Assembly: GCA_963556195.1 (NCBI GenBank)
Contig: OY744531.1
Coordinates: 49,573,700-49,637,699 of the forward strand
Length of the DNA stretch: 64,000 nucleotides
Direction of reading: 5' to 3'
From: Sepiola atlantica
Lineage: Eukaryota; Mollusca; Cephalopoda; Sepiida; Sepiolidae
In this document: positions 10,978 through 20,910 of the stretch, in pieces
Layout: each line of letters begins with the position of its first letter
How positions within the stretch are numbered: the stretch's first letter is position 1
Notes under the pieces: model-generated
The model's input: the letters and a program-made list of their open reading frames with translations, nothing else
Told to the model about the DNA's origin: nothing
The model's database searches: none
Program-made: the position numbers and the translations under genes

Positions 10978-11020
10978 CCACATACAGACTGTTTCGCTGT
11001 TTCACAGCTCATCAGTGCGG
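10978..11020 (-). ncRNA. Hammerhead ribozyme, type I, complete (second copy)
   Basis: Identical in all paired and core positions to the copy 283 bp away: helix I CCGCA/UGUGG, core CUGAUGA at 11009-11015, stem II GCUG/CAGC, GAAAC, stem III ACA/UGU. The predicted cut lies between the minus-strand bases at 10983 and 10982. Cleavage at both copies would excise a 283 nt RNA. Confidence 0.88.
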
Positions 11021-11309
11021 CTAGACCAGTTATTTTTTATATATATGTATATATAAATATATTTTTAAAAATCTGTAATTATGTCCCTTGATTAAAAGTA
11101 GATTAGAGTTACGCCCCTTAAATGACAGTGCATTTTTTTCGAAAGACAAACTGCTGGAACTTGATGTCTATAAATCTATTCTTGTAATTTTTGCTTTGCT
11201 TTTGATAGAAATTGAACCTTTTGGACATTGTTGTTAATTTCCTTTTCTGGGTACTTACATAACTTTTGTTCTGATGATAAGCCGATGTTTTGAAAAATTT
11301 TATGTTTCG

Positions 11310-11430
11310 TTGTATGACTTAAAATAAACATTGCCTTGAAACAGCTGTAAACAACTATAATACCGTTGTCTACACTCTTTATTTGGAACACGATTTGAAA
11401 ATGATTTAAATCGTCAAAAATACACACACA
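11310..11430 (-). repeat. Dispersed repeat, copy 2
   Basis: Counterpart of 2150-2275; see that entry. The minus-strand frame over 11176-11427 has no recognisable domain. Confidence 0.75.
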
Positions 11431-11439
11431 TAGATATAT

Positions 11440-11739
11440 ATTTATTGTAAACTTTACAACTTTTTTAGTTGTAAACTTTCTAAAAATTGAAAAGAATATC
11501 AGAGTTTGAATAATTATGTCATTTAACCAAAAAAAACTACCAATAAAAAAAAGAAAAAATTTGCATTTAAATATTTTAACGTGTTTTTATTTATTTATTT
11601 TTTTCAGTGTTATTGAATCTGAAGACTCGGATTGTTTTTGTCTCGGAGGATTATGCGCCGCACTGTTTTGTTGCTGTTCCGACTAAAATGATGTCACTCA
11701 CGAGATGTCTGCCTTTTGAACTGCTCCTTTCTTTCTTTT

Positions 11740-11774
<35 letters not shown>

Positions 11775-11930
11775 ATCGACATTTTGTCTAATCTAACATC
11801 ATTTTTTTATAAAAATTTTTTAAAAAGTTAAAAAAAGGGGGGCTCTCTTCAGATTGCAGGCACAATTCAAATCAAAACGTTTTAATGTTAAAATAATGGA
11901 ATCTGTATATATTTTTCATTACAGCCATTT
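11440..11930. other. Unassigned AT-rich DNA
   Basis: Nothing identified except a (CT)n run at 11744-11771. Confidence 0.5.
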
Positions 11931-11934
11931 GCTA

Positions 11935-12225
11935 AAAGATGTAAAAGCACAGAATAAGAACTCGTAAACAAAAAATAACAACACATAGTTTATATAAAAC
12001 GCATTAGAATGAAATTCTCTACCAAACCCATCTAGTTTTAATGTATGGAAACGATTTGTAAGATTTTTTCCGTTTAAAAACTTCTTGCAAAATCCTTTCC
12101 ATACGTTAAAACTAAATGGGTTTGGTAAAGAATATAATTCTAAGGCGTTTGATATAAATTATGTGTTGTTGTTTTTGGAGGGAGTTTACAAGTTATCGAG
12201 TGTTAACTATTCTGTACTTTTAACC
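11935..12225. repeat. Inverted repeat, ~135 bp arms
   Basis: Arms around 11935-12075 and 12095-12225 are imperfect reverse complements. They share TACCAAACCCAT, AACACATA and GTATGGAAA.GATTT motifs and have a short loop. No ORF is present. It looks like a MITE or the relic of a foldback element. Confidence 0.7.
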
Positions 12226-12808
12226 TAAAAGAAATATGAATTACTAGCTGTACCTACCCGGTGTTGTCCGGGAGTCTTTTTACTTTAATTTTTGTTTCGC
12301 TTTTTTTTAAAACTATGTCAGTTCTTTTTTTAGGGGAGGGTACCAAATTTTAAAAGTAATAGGATTTGGGAAGTTAAATTTAATTATGACGGTATTGTTT
12401 TGTCGTTAAATTATAATTGAACCTAATTGTTATAAAACTATAACTTTTTTTGTTGCGTTAATGTTGGTTTAATATCTATTTATAAAATTATTGGATGTAA
12501 ATAGGTTTCAAAACTTTCACTCTTTTAATACATGGGGAGTTGCTAAGAAATGACCTTCTATTTGACAATTTAAATGCTTCCAAATTTCGAAAGGTCACAA
12601 AGTAATTCATTGTTTCTTCAACAATTAACAAAAAATTAAAATGGCCGACTTGTTTATGAAGAAACCAAAACGTATTATGGTGAATTTAATTTAGTAACTA
12701 AATTATTATTTTAAAAATGATTTCAATAAATACTCGATTAATAATAGATAAAATAATAATGTATAAGTTACTTAGAGGCGATAAACACAGACACATGACA
12801 AGTGATGA
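12226..12808. other. Unassigned DNA
   Basis: It contains CTAGCTGTACCTACCCGG at 12245, a motif I have seen at edges of widespread invertebrate repeats. No gene was found. Confidence 0.4.
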
Positions 12809-12810
12809 TA

Positions 12811-13421
12811 CAGGTCTTCAAAAAGTCATCATCTGTTTTTAAATTTTAATAACATCAAAACTGTATTTGATGCTCATAACAAAACCTATACACCATGAAC
12901 AATATTAAAAATGTATATCATTCAACCGAATCTCCCCTATTTGCCACACATTTCTGTAAATGGATCATAAATGATTGCATCACATTTTCCATAATTCTCA
13001 AACTTTCTTCTTCAATAAATGACTTTAATAGATCAATTGTTTGTGGTTTTCTTTTGAAAACTTCATTCTTAAGAAATCCCACAAGAAAAAATTGTCACTT
13101 TGCCATAAGAATAACCTTTCTCACATGCTCTTGGGTTGCATACATCAAGATGGAGGTAAAGCTAAAACAACATAGCGTAGTGCAAGATGACGTAAACCAA
13201 GATGACATAAAACAAGATGGCGTAGTACAAGATGACGTAAAACAAGATGGCATAACACAAGATGGCGTAAAACAAGATGGCATAATAAAACTGATGCAGT
13301 AATGCAGTAAAACAAAATTTAATTTTTATTTCTTTTTTAGTGTATAAGTTTTTTATTATTAGAAATGCAGTTTTGATGTTATTCAAATTTTAAAATAGAT
13401 GATGACTTTTTAAAGACCCTG
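12811..13421 (-). mobile_element. Non-autonomous mariner-type element, 611 bp
   Basis: It is flanked by TA dinucleotides (12809-12810 and 13422-13423), with ~60 bp terminal inverted repeats starting CAGGTCTTCAAAAAGTC on the left and CAGGGTCTTTAAAAAGTC on the right (reverse complement). The minus strand between them preserves a transposase C-terminal remnant (VFKRKPQTIDLLKSFI-like and QKCVANRGDSVE). That remnant is interrupted by an internal 15 bp minisatellite at 13180-13290. TA duplication and TIRs are diagnostic of the Tc1/mariner superfamily. The catalytic domain is deleted, so it could move only in trans. Confidence 0.85.
13180..13292. repeat. 15 bp minisatellite inside the mariner element
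   Basis: About seven copies of CAAGATGGCGTAAAA with G/A and C/T variants. The unit length is a multiple of three, which keeps both strands open for ~35 codons (plus strand QDDVKQDG repeats). This is probably fortuitous. Confidence 0.9.
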
Positions 13422-13696
13422 TATAATTTTTATTAAATTAGAGAATTTTACGAGGAGGGTGGATGGATTGTGATAAATGTTCAGTAGATTGATGACCATT
13501 TGATTTGTGACAAGTCATACAAATATGACAAGTTAAACACAATAGTTAGTTTGCGTTTCTCCATCTTAAATGAGAACAGATATTTAAACTGATGGGTGTA
13601 CAGTTTATGCTGAGGGAAGTTGTGTCCGGCAATTTGAAGACTAGCCAACATAAAAAAAAACATATGCTTCACCATGATCAAAGTTAGTATATATAG

Positions 13697-14705
13697 GGTG
13701 ACCGTAACCCCCTCTCTCCACCCCACCCTAAAAGTCACCCATGTTATCGTTAAAAAATATTCACAGTCCTTCCCTTCCAGATTTTAGTCTATGTCTGACT
13801 TGTCCATCAAGTTCTAGTCATGAATTTTCAGTCTTTATTTTATCGCCGTTCAATGATATGGAGAACCGCTATCGTGATCATCTCATCAGGTGTGTATGAT
13901 CCTGAATAGGCTTCACACTCATCGGACTTTAACCCCCCCCCCCAATTTTTATCTCAAAGATAATGTTTATCACCACAATCCCCAGACTATTCTTGTACTG
14001 ACCCAGGGAAGAGCCTCTCAGGCATGTGTACGCAGTGTGATGATGTACAGAAGTGAAATCTGACCAGTGAGGGTTGAGGATATGCGTTGTATAGAAAGAA
14101 ATGAGATGAGAATGATACAATGGATGTGTAATGGGAGCCTGAAAGACAGGCTTAGATCTGATAAACTCAGAGAAAGATTAAATCTGGACAGTATAGGGAG
14201 ATGTGTGCAGAACAGGAGACTTTGATGGTATGGCCACGTTGAAAGAATGGATGAGAGTTATTGGGTCAGTAGGTTCAGTTCACAGGGAAAGGCCAATTAA
14301 AACATAGGAGGAAGTGATAAAAATGGACTTGAGAGAAAGAGGGATCAATAAAAACCTGACCTGAGATAGGTTAGTTTGGAAGTCAATTTCTTAAAGCTGT
14401 CCAACACATGCCAGCATGTAAAACGGACGCTAAACCGATAATGATGATGATGATGAAGAGGACCATCAAATCCCAAATGAGGGCAATGCCAAGAGAGGGA
14501 TGTGTCAATTTTGCATGGAGTATCCTGGTGTGCTTATTAATGAACGGCGATAAAACAAAGACTGTTGGACATTCATGACTGTAATTTGGTGGACAAGTCA
14601 GACATAGAGATAAGTTCATTTATACCAAATATGGTTGGATTGCAGAAAGGATTATGAATTTATTTAACGATTGTATGGGTGGCATTTTATAGAGGGTCAC
14701 CCCGT
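13697..14705 (+). mobile_element. Mariner-like relic split by a LINE tail
   Basis: The left end (AGGGTGACC, 13697 on) and right end (reverse complement GGGTGACCCTC, ending ~14705) are long inverted arms, recognisable by shared GTCTGACTTGTCCA and TTTTATCGCCGTTCA segments. The left arm continues into degenerate transposase C-terminal sequence matching 29990-30193. A LINE 3' fragment (14010-14455) lies between the arms. All frames are broken. Confidence 0.7.
14010..14460 (+). pseudogene. LINE 3' fragment with (GAT)n tail
   Basis: Degenerate translation preserves RMIQWMCNGSLKDRL, LNLDSIGRCVQNRRL and WYGHVERMD, the C-terminal region of a LINE protein. The 3' UTR reads CCAACACATGCCAGCATG and ends in a GATGATGATGATGA tail. 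The same family occurs in reverse at 45425-45805. Confidence 0.8.
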
Positions 14706-15060
14706 GGTATACATCTTTATATACCAAAGCAGTTTTAATTAAAACTTTATTGTAAGTTTTACTTGTTACTTACTTCAGTAAGAGTCTTCTTGTCTTTGTC
14801 CTTTTATAAATAAAATCACATGAAAATAAAAAAAGTCACAGTTGGTTTATTATTTTTCAATATAACAGTAACAAGATTAAATTCAAATTTGATTTAATAA
14901 TACAAAATGAAAATGTTTCAATGTTTTCCTTGCTAAAGTCTTCTGAGTTTACCTATTTTTTTTTTCACTACTCTCCACGGTTGAATCAGTTTGCTCTCAA
15001 AATGGCTGCCAAATTTTAGCGAATAGTTCTCTCTGATTTTCTAAATGGTGAAAAGGCAAA
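14706..15060. other. Unassigned AT-rich DNA
   Basis: Nothing recognised. Confidence 0.5.
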
Positions 15061-15078
15061 TTAATCCACCATTTTAAT

Positions 15079-15567
15079 TTGTTGTCTGATTTTTGTGGAT
15101 TAATTTGGTTTAAATTTTTTAATGGGATGGTGAGAATCAATGAGATGCACTTCAGTTGTGTGCAAGGCAAAAGCACCTCGGATGCCATTTTCATTGCACG
15201 CCAACTTCAGGAAAAGTACATCGCATTCAGGAAACCTCTCTACTTTGCATTCGTCGATCTCGAGAAGGCATTTGACCGTGTGTTTAGGAAAGTGCTCTGG
15301 TGAGTAATGAGGAGCCTTGGTGTGGAAGAGTGAGCTGTCCATGTTGTGCAGGGCATGTATGCAAATGCTCATAGTGATGTTCATGTCAACGGTCACTACA
15401 GCGAGGAGTTTGGAGTCAGTATTGTGGCTCATTAGGGTTCTGTACTCAGTCCTCTTCGTCATGGTTCTGGAGTTGAGTGAGTTCTATGTAGGTGTCCCAT
15501 GGGAGCTCCTATATGCAGACAATCGTGTGGTTATTGCGGATTCCCTGAACTCGTGCAAATCCCGTGG
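15079..15567 (+). pseudogene. RTE-like LINE reverse-transcriptase fragment
   Basis: The frame 15079-15303 reads CVQGKSTSDAIFIARQLQEKY and YFAFVDLEKAFDRV, RT motifs of RTE-like LINEs including the first catalytic aspartate region (FAFVDLEKAFD). After a stop and frame changes it reaches LLYADNRVVIADS near 15510. There the second catalytic motif, normally YADD, has become YADN. The 5' part of the protein and the endonuclease are absent. It runs tail to tail into the minus-strand LINE that begins near 15570. Confidence 0.85.
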
Positions 15568-15569
15568 GG

Positions 15570-16733
15570 GGGGGGGTCAAACGTTTTCTGATATTATGCA
15601 AGCTCACTCTCCAGTTCTCACGGTTCAGCTGTTTCCAAATTCCACTGATGATGGTTTCGTTTACACCAGATTGCTGTTTGATCCAAGTGTTTCTTCTTCT
15701 TTCTCATAGACTGATGCTGAGCAGAATGCGTTCCATTTTGCATTGTAACATTTCTTAGCCTTTCTTTTACTGCATTATTAAGTGCCCAAATTTCGCTACC
15801 ATATGTCATAACAGGCATGATGTATTCATTAAACATTTTCCGTTTAATGTTCATAGTAGACTTTCTATTTTTCATGATGTTCGCTACTTTGGAACAAGCT
15901 GTTCATCCAAGTGCGATTCACCGTTTGATTTCAGGCATTATATCAGCATCGCTTCTCACTATCTTCCCTAAGTAGATATAGTTGTCAACTATCTCGACAT
16001 TTTCACCGTTCACTTTGTCTGGTGCTTTTGTGGCATATTTGTTGAACATTACATTATTTTTTCCAGTGTGCATTTTAAGGCCAACTATATGGCTAGCATT
16101 GTGAATGTTGTTAAGAATCTTTTCTAATTCTTAAGGTGTGTGGCTTATGACAATGATATTGTCGGCAAATTCTAGATGAGCAAGGTATTCTCCGTTTATA
16201 TTAGTATCTCTTTCTTCCCAATCAATTTTATTGATCACCGAATCTTGAAGGCAAGATGTAAAGATGTGAACTGTTATCGCCTTGTCTGGCAGCTCTTTCT
16301 ATATTGATCTTTTTGCTATCCTGTTGGAGCTTTAAAGTTGCTGTGGCTCCATCGTAAGGTCTTGATATAAGTTAATGTAAACGCTGTCCACTCCTTGACA
16401 TTTCAAAGCTGTGAACATAGGGGTTAATTCGATTGAGTCAAATGCTTTTTCATAGTCGGCAAAGGTAATACAAAATGGTATATGGTGCTCATTAGCTTTC
16501 TCTTGGAGTTGGCTTACAACTTGAATGTGGTTCATGGTGGAAAATCCAGGTCGGAATCCAACTTGTTCTCTGGGTAGGTTTCTGCCAAGTGTGTTTTGCA
16601 TCCTTTTTAGGAGAATATGGGAGAATACTTTGTAAAGAACAGAAAGTAGGCTTATTGGCCTGTAGTTTTTAATATTTTTCAAGTCTCCTTTCTTGTGGAG
16701 TGATATAACTTGGTAAGTAGTTATAAATAACAA
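15570..16733 (-). pseudogene. RTE-like LINE, RT and C-terminal half
   Basis: Frame 16332-16733 holds RT fingers and palm: LHKKGDLKNIKNYRPISLLS, REQVGFRPGFSTMNHI and FADYEKAFDSI. Near 16180 the catalytic FADD box reads FADN (LEFADNIIVISH). Frame 15618-15875 holds the connection region (MNIKRKMFNEYIMPVMTYGSEIWALN). The last ~90 bp (15570-15660) instead match the tails at 45250 and 53650 of a different LINE subfamily, suggesting a chimeric 3' end. It forms one element with the endonuclease half at 19740-20900, split by the Gypsy insertion. Confidence 0.85.
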
Positions 16734-16935
16734 AATAATCCAGAATGTAAAGGTCTTAAAATAGTCAGTTTATTCCAACGTATGTATCTTGTACAAACAA
16801 TAGTAACTACAGGTAATCCAATAGGATTTAACAGAATACAATCGAATCCCCCTACTACTGTTCATAGTCGTATTTATTGTCCAGACTAGTTCACTTATTT
16901 AGTGACTGAGGGGAGTCCGGTATCCCATCACAACA
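16734..16935 (-). repeat. Putative 3' LTR of the nested Gypsy element
   Basis: It starts TGTTGTGATGGG on the minus strand directly after a polypurine tract. It includes an AATAAA signal (CAATAAATACG and GGAATAAACTG). No second copy exists in the window to confirm its ends. Confidence 0.6.
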
Positions 16936-16956
16936 TCTCCCTTGAAATTTCTGCTT

Positions 16957-18061
16957 CTAATATTTCTTTTTTTTAGGATCCGGGCTAAAACGCTCCACTG
17001 GTTTTCTTTCACGTGTGCTCTTTCTTTTATTCTGAACTAATGGAATTGGATCCTTTCCAGTTTGGGGTGAAGAGAAATTTTGTTCAGCTTGCAAGGGTGG
17101 TCCAGTAGATGTATACATAGGTTTGTGTACAATATTTGGTAGTGGCATGTCAAAAGCATCACATAGAATCTCCATTAGGACTTCTTCCTTGCTTTTTTCA
17201 TTATTTTCAGCATATCGTGGTCTAATTTGGTTAATGTGTCTTTTATACACAAAGTTTTGACTTTTGATGGTGTAGACCACTTTGCCAATCATTTTCTGAA
17301 TTATACCAGTCATCCAATAACTTTTTCCACCTTGGAAATTTTTGAAATATACTTTATCACCTGGGAAGTATTTTCTTATGTTGACATTTTCTTCCTTTTT
17401 GGCAACTTTTTTCTTTGGATAGGGTATCAATCTATCGAAAATCGATCGTATTTTCCTTGTGAACATAGTCGTTGTTTCCATTAGGAGTCACCCTATAAAT
17501 TGCTAAAAATTTCTGGATAGTTTTTTCTTCCGTGTTCATATATTTATTTTTTTGTAAGGCACGCTTAAAAGTGTCAACAAATTTTTCGGCTTGACTGTTC
17601 GATCTAGGATGATATACTGGTGTAGTAACATGTTTAATGTCCAAGGAAGTACAGAAATCCTTCAATTCCTTTCCTGTGAACGCCATACCATTGTTGCTGA
17701 CCAGTGTCCGGGGGACCCTGAAACGACTGAAAATTTCATCTAATGCGCTGATGGTGTTCCTAGATGTAGGATACTTGCACTTGAATACTTCAGGCCATTT
17801 TGAGAAAGAGTCCACCAACATCAAGTAATAATATCCATTAATCAGTCCAGCATAGTCTATATGTAGACATGCCCATGGCAAATCCGTTTTTGGCCAAGGA
17901 TTCGTTTTAACTGGAGGCGCCCTTGCAGCCAATTGACAATCTCGGCATAGTTTTACAAAACTTTCTATTTTCTTGTCCATTCCTGGCCAGTATTCGTAGC
18001 ATCGCGTGAGTGATTTCATCAGGGGCATGCCAGCATGACCGGTATGAAATTCTTTCAACAT
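16957..18061 (-). pseudogene. Gypsy integrase pseudogene
   Basis: Frame 17432-18061 contains the zinc domain (GHAGMPLMKSL and CRDCQLAARAP) and the catalytic core. The first Asp (HIDYAG) and the Glu (NSQAEKFVDTFK) are present. The second Asp position reads LVSNNG instead of LVSDNG, a catalytic-residue loss. Frame 16957-17481 continues with the C-terminal domain (PGDKVYFKNFQGGKSYW, GKVVYTIKS) and ends in a PDPKKKKY tail typical of this Gypsy group. A frameshift near 17460 separates the two. Confidence 0.88.
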
Positions 18062-18197
18062 AACTTTTACGTAGAGATTGAGGTATTAAAATTATATCTG
18101 CGTATATCAAAGTGTGGTCGCATATTGAAAAAGGTGAAATCTGAGTTCCCTATTTCTTTCGTTCAATCTCATCTGATTCTTTATTTCTAATATAAAA

Positions 18198-19713
18198 TCA
18201 TCTTTTTCGGCTTCCTTTTTTATTTGTTCCAATGTTACAGGTAATTCTCTGATAGTGTTTAACAACAGACCTGAGATTTGTTTCCTCTTTTAGTGCTGCT
18301 GTAACCGTCTCTTTTAAAATTTCTTCATTTTTTGGGATTAATCTTGACAGTCCATCCGCATGTCCATGTTTTTTGAATGCGATGTATTCCATCCTAAAAT
18401 AATAGTTCAGTAGGGTTACACCCCATCGCTGTAAACGGTTAGCAGCGTGGGTAGGAATGCCTTTTTTTGATCCAAATATAGTTACTAACGGTTTATGGTC
18501 TGTTTGAAGTATAAATGATCTATCATGTAAAAACTGATGGTATATTTTAACCACAACCACAATCGATATTGCCTCTTTCTCGATCTGACTATAATTTGTC
18601 TCAGCTGGTAAAAGATTCCTCGGAGCATGTGCGATCGGTTTAGTAGTACCATCTTAATATTTATGTAGCAGTTAAGCACCCACTCCATATTCACTAGCAT
18701 CAGTTGCAAGGATGATTTTTTTTCACAGACTTATAATGAGCTAAGGCTAGTTCTGAGAGTAGACTATTTGTTTTATTTTCTGGAAAGTCGTCTCGCAATC
18801 TTTTGACCATATCCATTTTTTGTCTTCCTTAATAATTCGTTAAGGGGGGCTCTTAAATCGTACATTTTTGGAATGTAAATCGCATAATATTGGGCTAACT
18901 CAAGAAATGATTGTAGTTTTGCAACTGTGTCGGGTGCAAGCATATTTTTAATTGAATCGGTTTTCTCCTGCCTTCACTGTCTATCATTTGTCCCAGATAT
19001 TTCATTCTTTCCATGAAGAATTGACACTTCTCGGGACTTAATTTGAAACCGAATCCTTCTAGTCGTTTGAACATAGCTCTGATGTGTTTTTGTGTTCGTA
19101 AACGTCCTTACTTTTGACTAGAATATCGTCTAAATAAGCGATAGCAAACTCAAAACGCGCTAGCATAGTGTCCATAATCTGCTGGAACAAAGCTGGGGCG
19201 ACCTTTAAGCCGAAAGGGAGTCTATTTACTTTGAAAATTCCCTAATGTGTATCTATGCACAAATATTTTGAGCATTCCTCGTTCACTTTAATCTGCAAGT
19301 ATGCTTCAGATAGATAGATTTTTGAAAAAATCTTCCCTCATTTAACTTTGAGAAAATGTCTTCTGGCGAAGGATGTGGATAATTATGATCCTTCAGGCAA
19401 TCGTTTAACCCATTGAAAAATTGGCGCACACTCTTATTTTCTTGTTTTTCTTTTTGACATAGACGGTGGGCGACGACCAGTCTGCACGGTCTACCTTAGA
19501 TATAGCTCCCATTTTTTCTAATCTTTCCAGTTCCTTGTTAATTGTGTCTAAGGAGGAAAAAGGGACGTTTCTCTTTGGTTTAACAATTGGAGTGATATTT
19601 TCCTTAAGTTCAAACTTGACTCCTGTCTTTGTACATAAACCCAAACCCTTAAAGAAAACTTTTGTATATTCTTCTTCTAATTCATTCATGAATTTTTCAT
19701 TTTTAATACACAT
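18198..19713 (-). pseudogene. Gypsy RT-RNase H pseudogene
   Basis: Frame 19405-19713 holds the RT start (VKFELKENITPIVKPKRNVP, DWSSPTVYVKKKNK). Broken frames down to ~19110 still show AIAYLDDILV, the catalytic YLDD box. Frame 18198-18560 carries the end of RNase H (FILQTDHKPLVTIFGSKK, AANRLQRWGVTL and HGHADGLSRL). Several frameshifts and stops lie between. The first ~20 codons before the RT match may be LINE sequence at the insertion junction. Confidence 0.85.
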
Positions 19714-19739
19714 TTTCTTTTCTGCACTGTTTATTTCTT

Positions 19740-20910
19740 TGCATCCTGGTAGTGTTGTTTCAAGAGCGTTGAACCTGTTAGTCAGTTCCAGTTGGAATTC
19801 TCATGTTTTAGCAAATAGCAAAACGTGGTTCGTTTTTTTAGATTTTTTATGAGTTTTGCATTCTCTAATTTTGTGTTTATGCAGAGCGAGGCTTGTAGAA
19901 GACAGTGGTCACTCCCAGTGTTGAATCGGTTGAGAACTAAGACATCTACAAAGGTGTGCGGTTTATTGGTTATTATGTAATCGATTTCGTTCTTTGTGGT
20001 GCTGTTTGGGGAAATCCAAGTCTAAGGTCTGCTGATCTTCCTCTTGAAGAATGTGTTCATGATGTCTCTCACAGAAATTAATAAGAGCGTCTCCTCTGGT
20101 ATTCCATTCTCCAAGACCAAAATAACCAGTACTTGACTCGCCTGATTGCCCTCTCCCAACTTTAGCCTTAAAGTCACCCATGACAGTGTTATAATGGGAT
20201 CTGTTGTTTGTAATAAGGTCGTCGATTTCCTCATAAGTGGCTTCGACTTCTTCGTCTGTGTGGCTGGTGGTTGGGAGGTATGCCTGTATTATGTTGAGAT
20301 CATATCTGACACTGATTTTTATCGTAATTTGGGCTACTCTATCAGACTTGCTTTAAAGTTGGTTTCGTTGCCTGTGATGTCCTTGTGCATCACAAGACCA
20401 ACACCTCGGTGCAGGTGTCTCCACTATTGTAGTATAAGTCATGGCCACTTTTGTTGATGGTTTTTCATCCTTTTCCTTTGATTCTGACTTTGCTAATACC
20501 GATGATGTCAACTTTATTCTCGACAGCTCATCCTTCAATCCTTCTATGTGCATGTCTGAAGATAGGGTCCTGACATTGTATGTTCTAATCTCTAAGTTCC
20601 AATTGCAGCCTCTTTCAACCCAGAGATTCTTATCACACTCTGCTCTTGCTACATTGGCTGGTGACTTCAGAGCTACTGGGAACTGAGGGCCTTGTTTTGG
20701 TGGTGCCTGTCATTCAGGGTTGTGCCATAGTCACCATGCTAGGCTCTGCAGGTTGGCGAAGCTATTTGCCCATAGCTAGGTGTGCATGTAGGTGGCCATT
20801 GCTTCAATAGAGTTCATCCGCCCATTTACAGGTTTTGGTTTTAGACCTGATGGGTGCCCACACAACCCTCTACACTGAGCCGAAGCCCAGTGGGGTGCGA
20901 GTTTAGGCGC
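19740..20910 (-). pseudogene. RTE-like LINE, 5' region and AP-endonuclease half
   Basis: Minus-strand frames include LEIRTYNVRTLSSDM (20350-20600), an endonuclease N-terminal motif. MGDFKAKVGRG and ALINFCERH follow at 19963-20181, then a frameshifted segment ending in GSDHCLLQASLCIN near 19930, the SDH motif of the AP-endonuclease-like domain. Sequence upstream to ~20910 looks like the LINE 5' region. Stops and frameshifts are frequent. Continuation into the RT half is interrupted by the Gypsy insertion. Confidence 0.85.

Larger units (their letters stand above)
10688..11035 (-). mobile_element. Retrozyme-like dimer: 283 bp unit bounded by two hammerheads
   Basis: A ~62 bp segment at 10688-10750 is repeated at 10971-11033, giving a 283 bp period. 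Each copy holds a complete minus-strand hammerhead. Between them lies a body with tRNA-like internal promoter boxes: A box TAGCGTAGGGGTTAGAAG (10798-10815, minus) and B box GGTCGAGTTTCAATCCC (10762-10778, minus). A (TA)n tract follows at 10660-10689. This is the arrangement described for animal retrozymes, in which self-cleavage of a dimeric transcript releases a unit-length RNA that may circularise. Here that monomer would be 283 nt. Transcription and cleavage are inferred. Confidence 0.85.
16734..19735 (-). mobile_element. Decayed Gypsy element nested in the RTE-like LINE
   Basis: It lies between the RT half (ending 16733) and endonuclease half (from ~19740) of the minus-strand LINE. The minus strand shows RT, RNase H, integrase and an integrase C-terminal tail. 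A purine tract AAGGGAGA (16936-16943) is followed by a putative 3' LTR starting TGTTGTGATGGG (16935 down to ~16734). No 5' LTR, gag or protease is visible at the other end, so the insertion is 5'-truncated or rearranged. The right boundary is approximate. Confidence 0.8.

Noticed and set aside
12895..13302. 135-codon plus-strand ORF with QDDVKQDG repeats
   Set aside because: It is antisense to a mariner transposase remnant and prolonged by a 15 bp repeat whose length is a multiple of three.
13860..13900. Hammerhead core CTGATGAGATG (minus strand)
   Set aside because: No downstream GAAA at a suitable distance and no stem II. It lies in a mariner transposase remnant.
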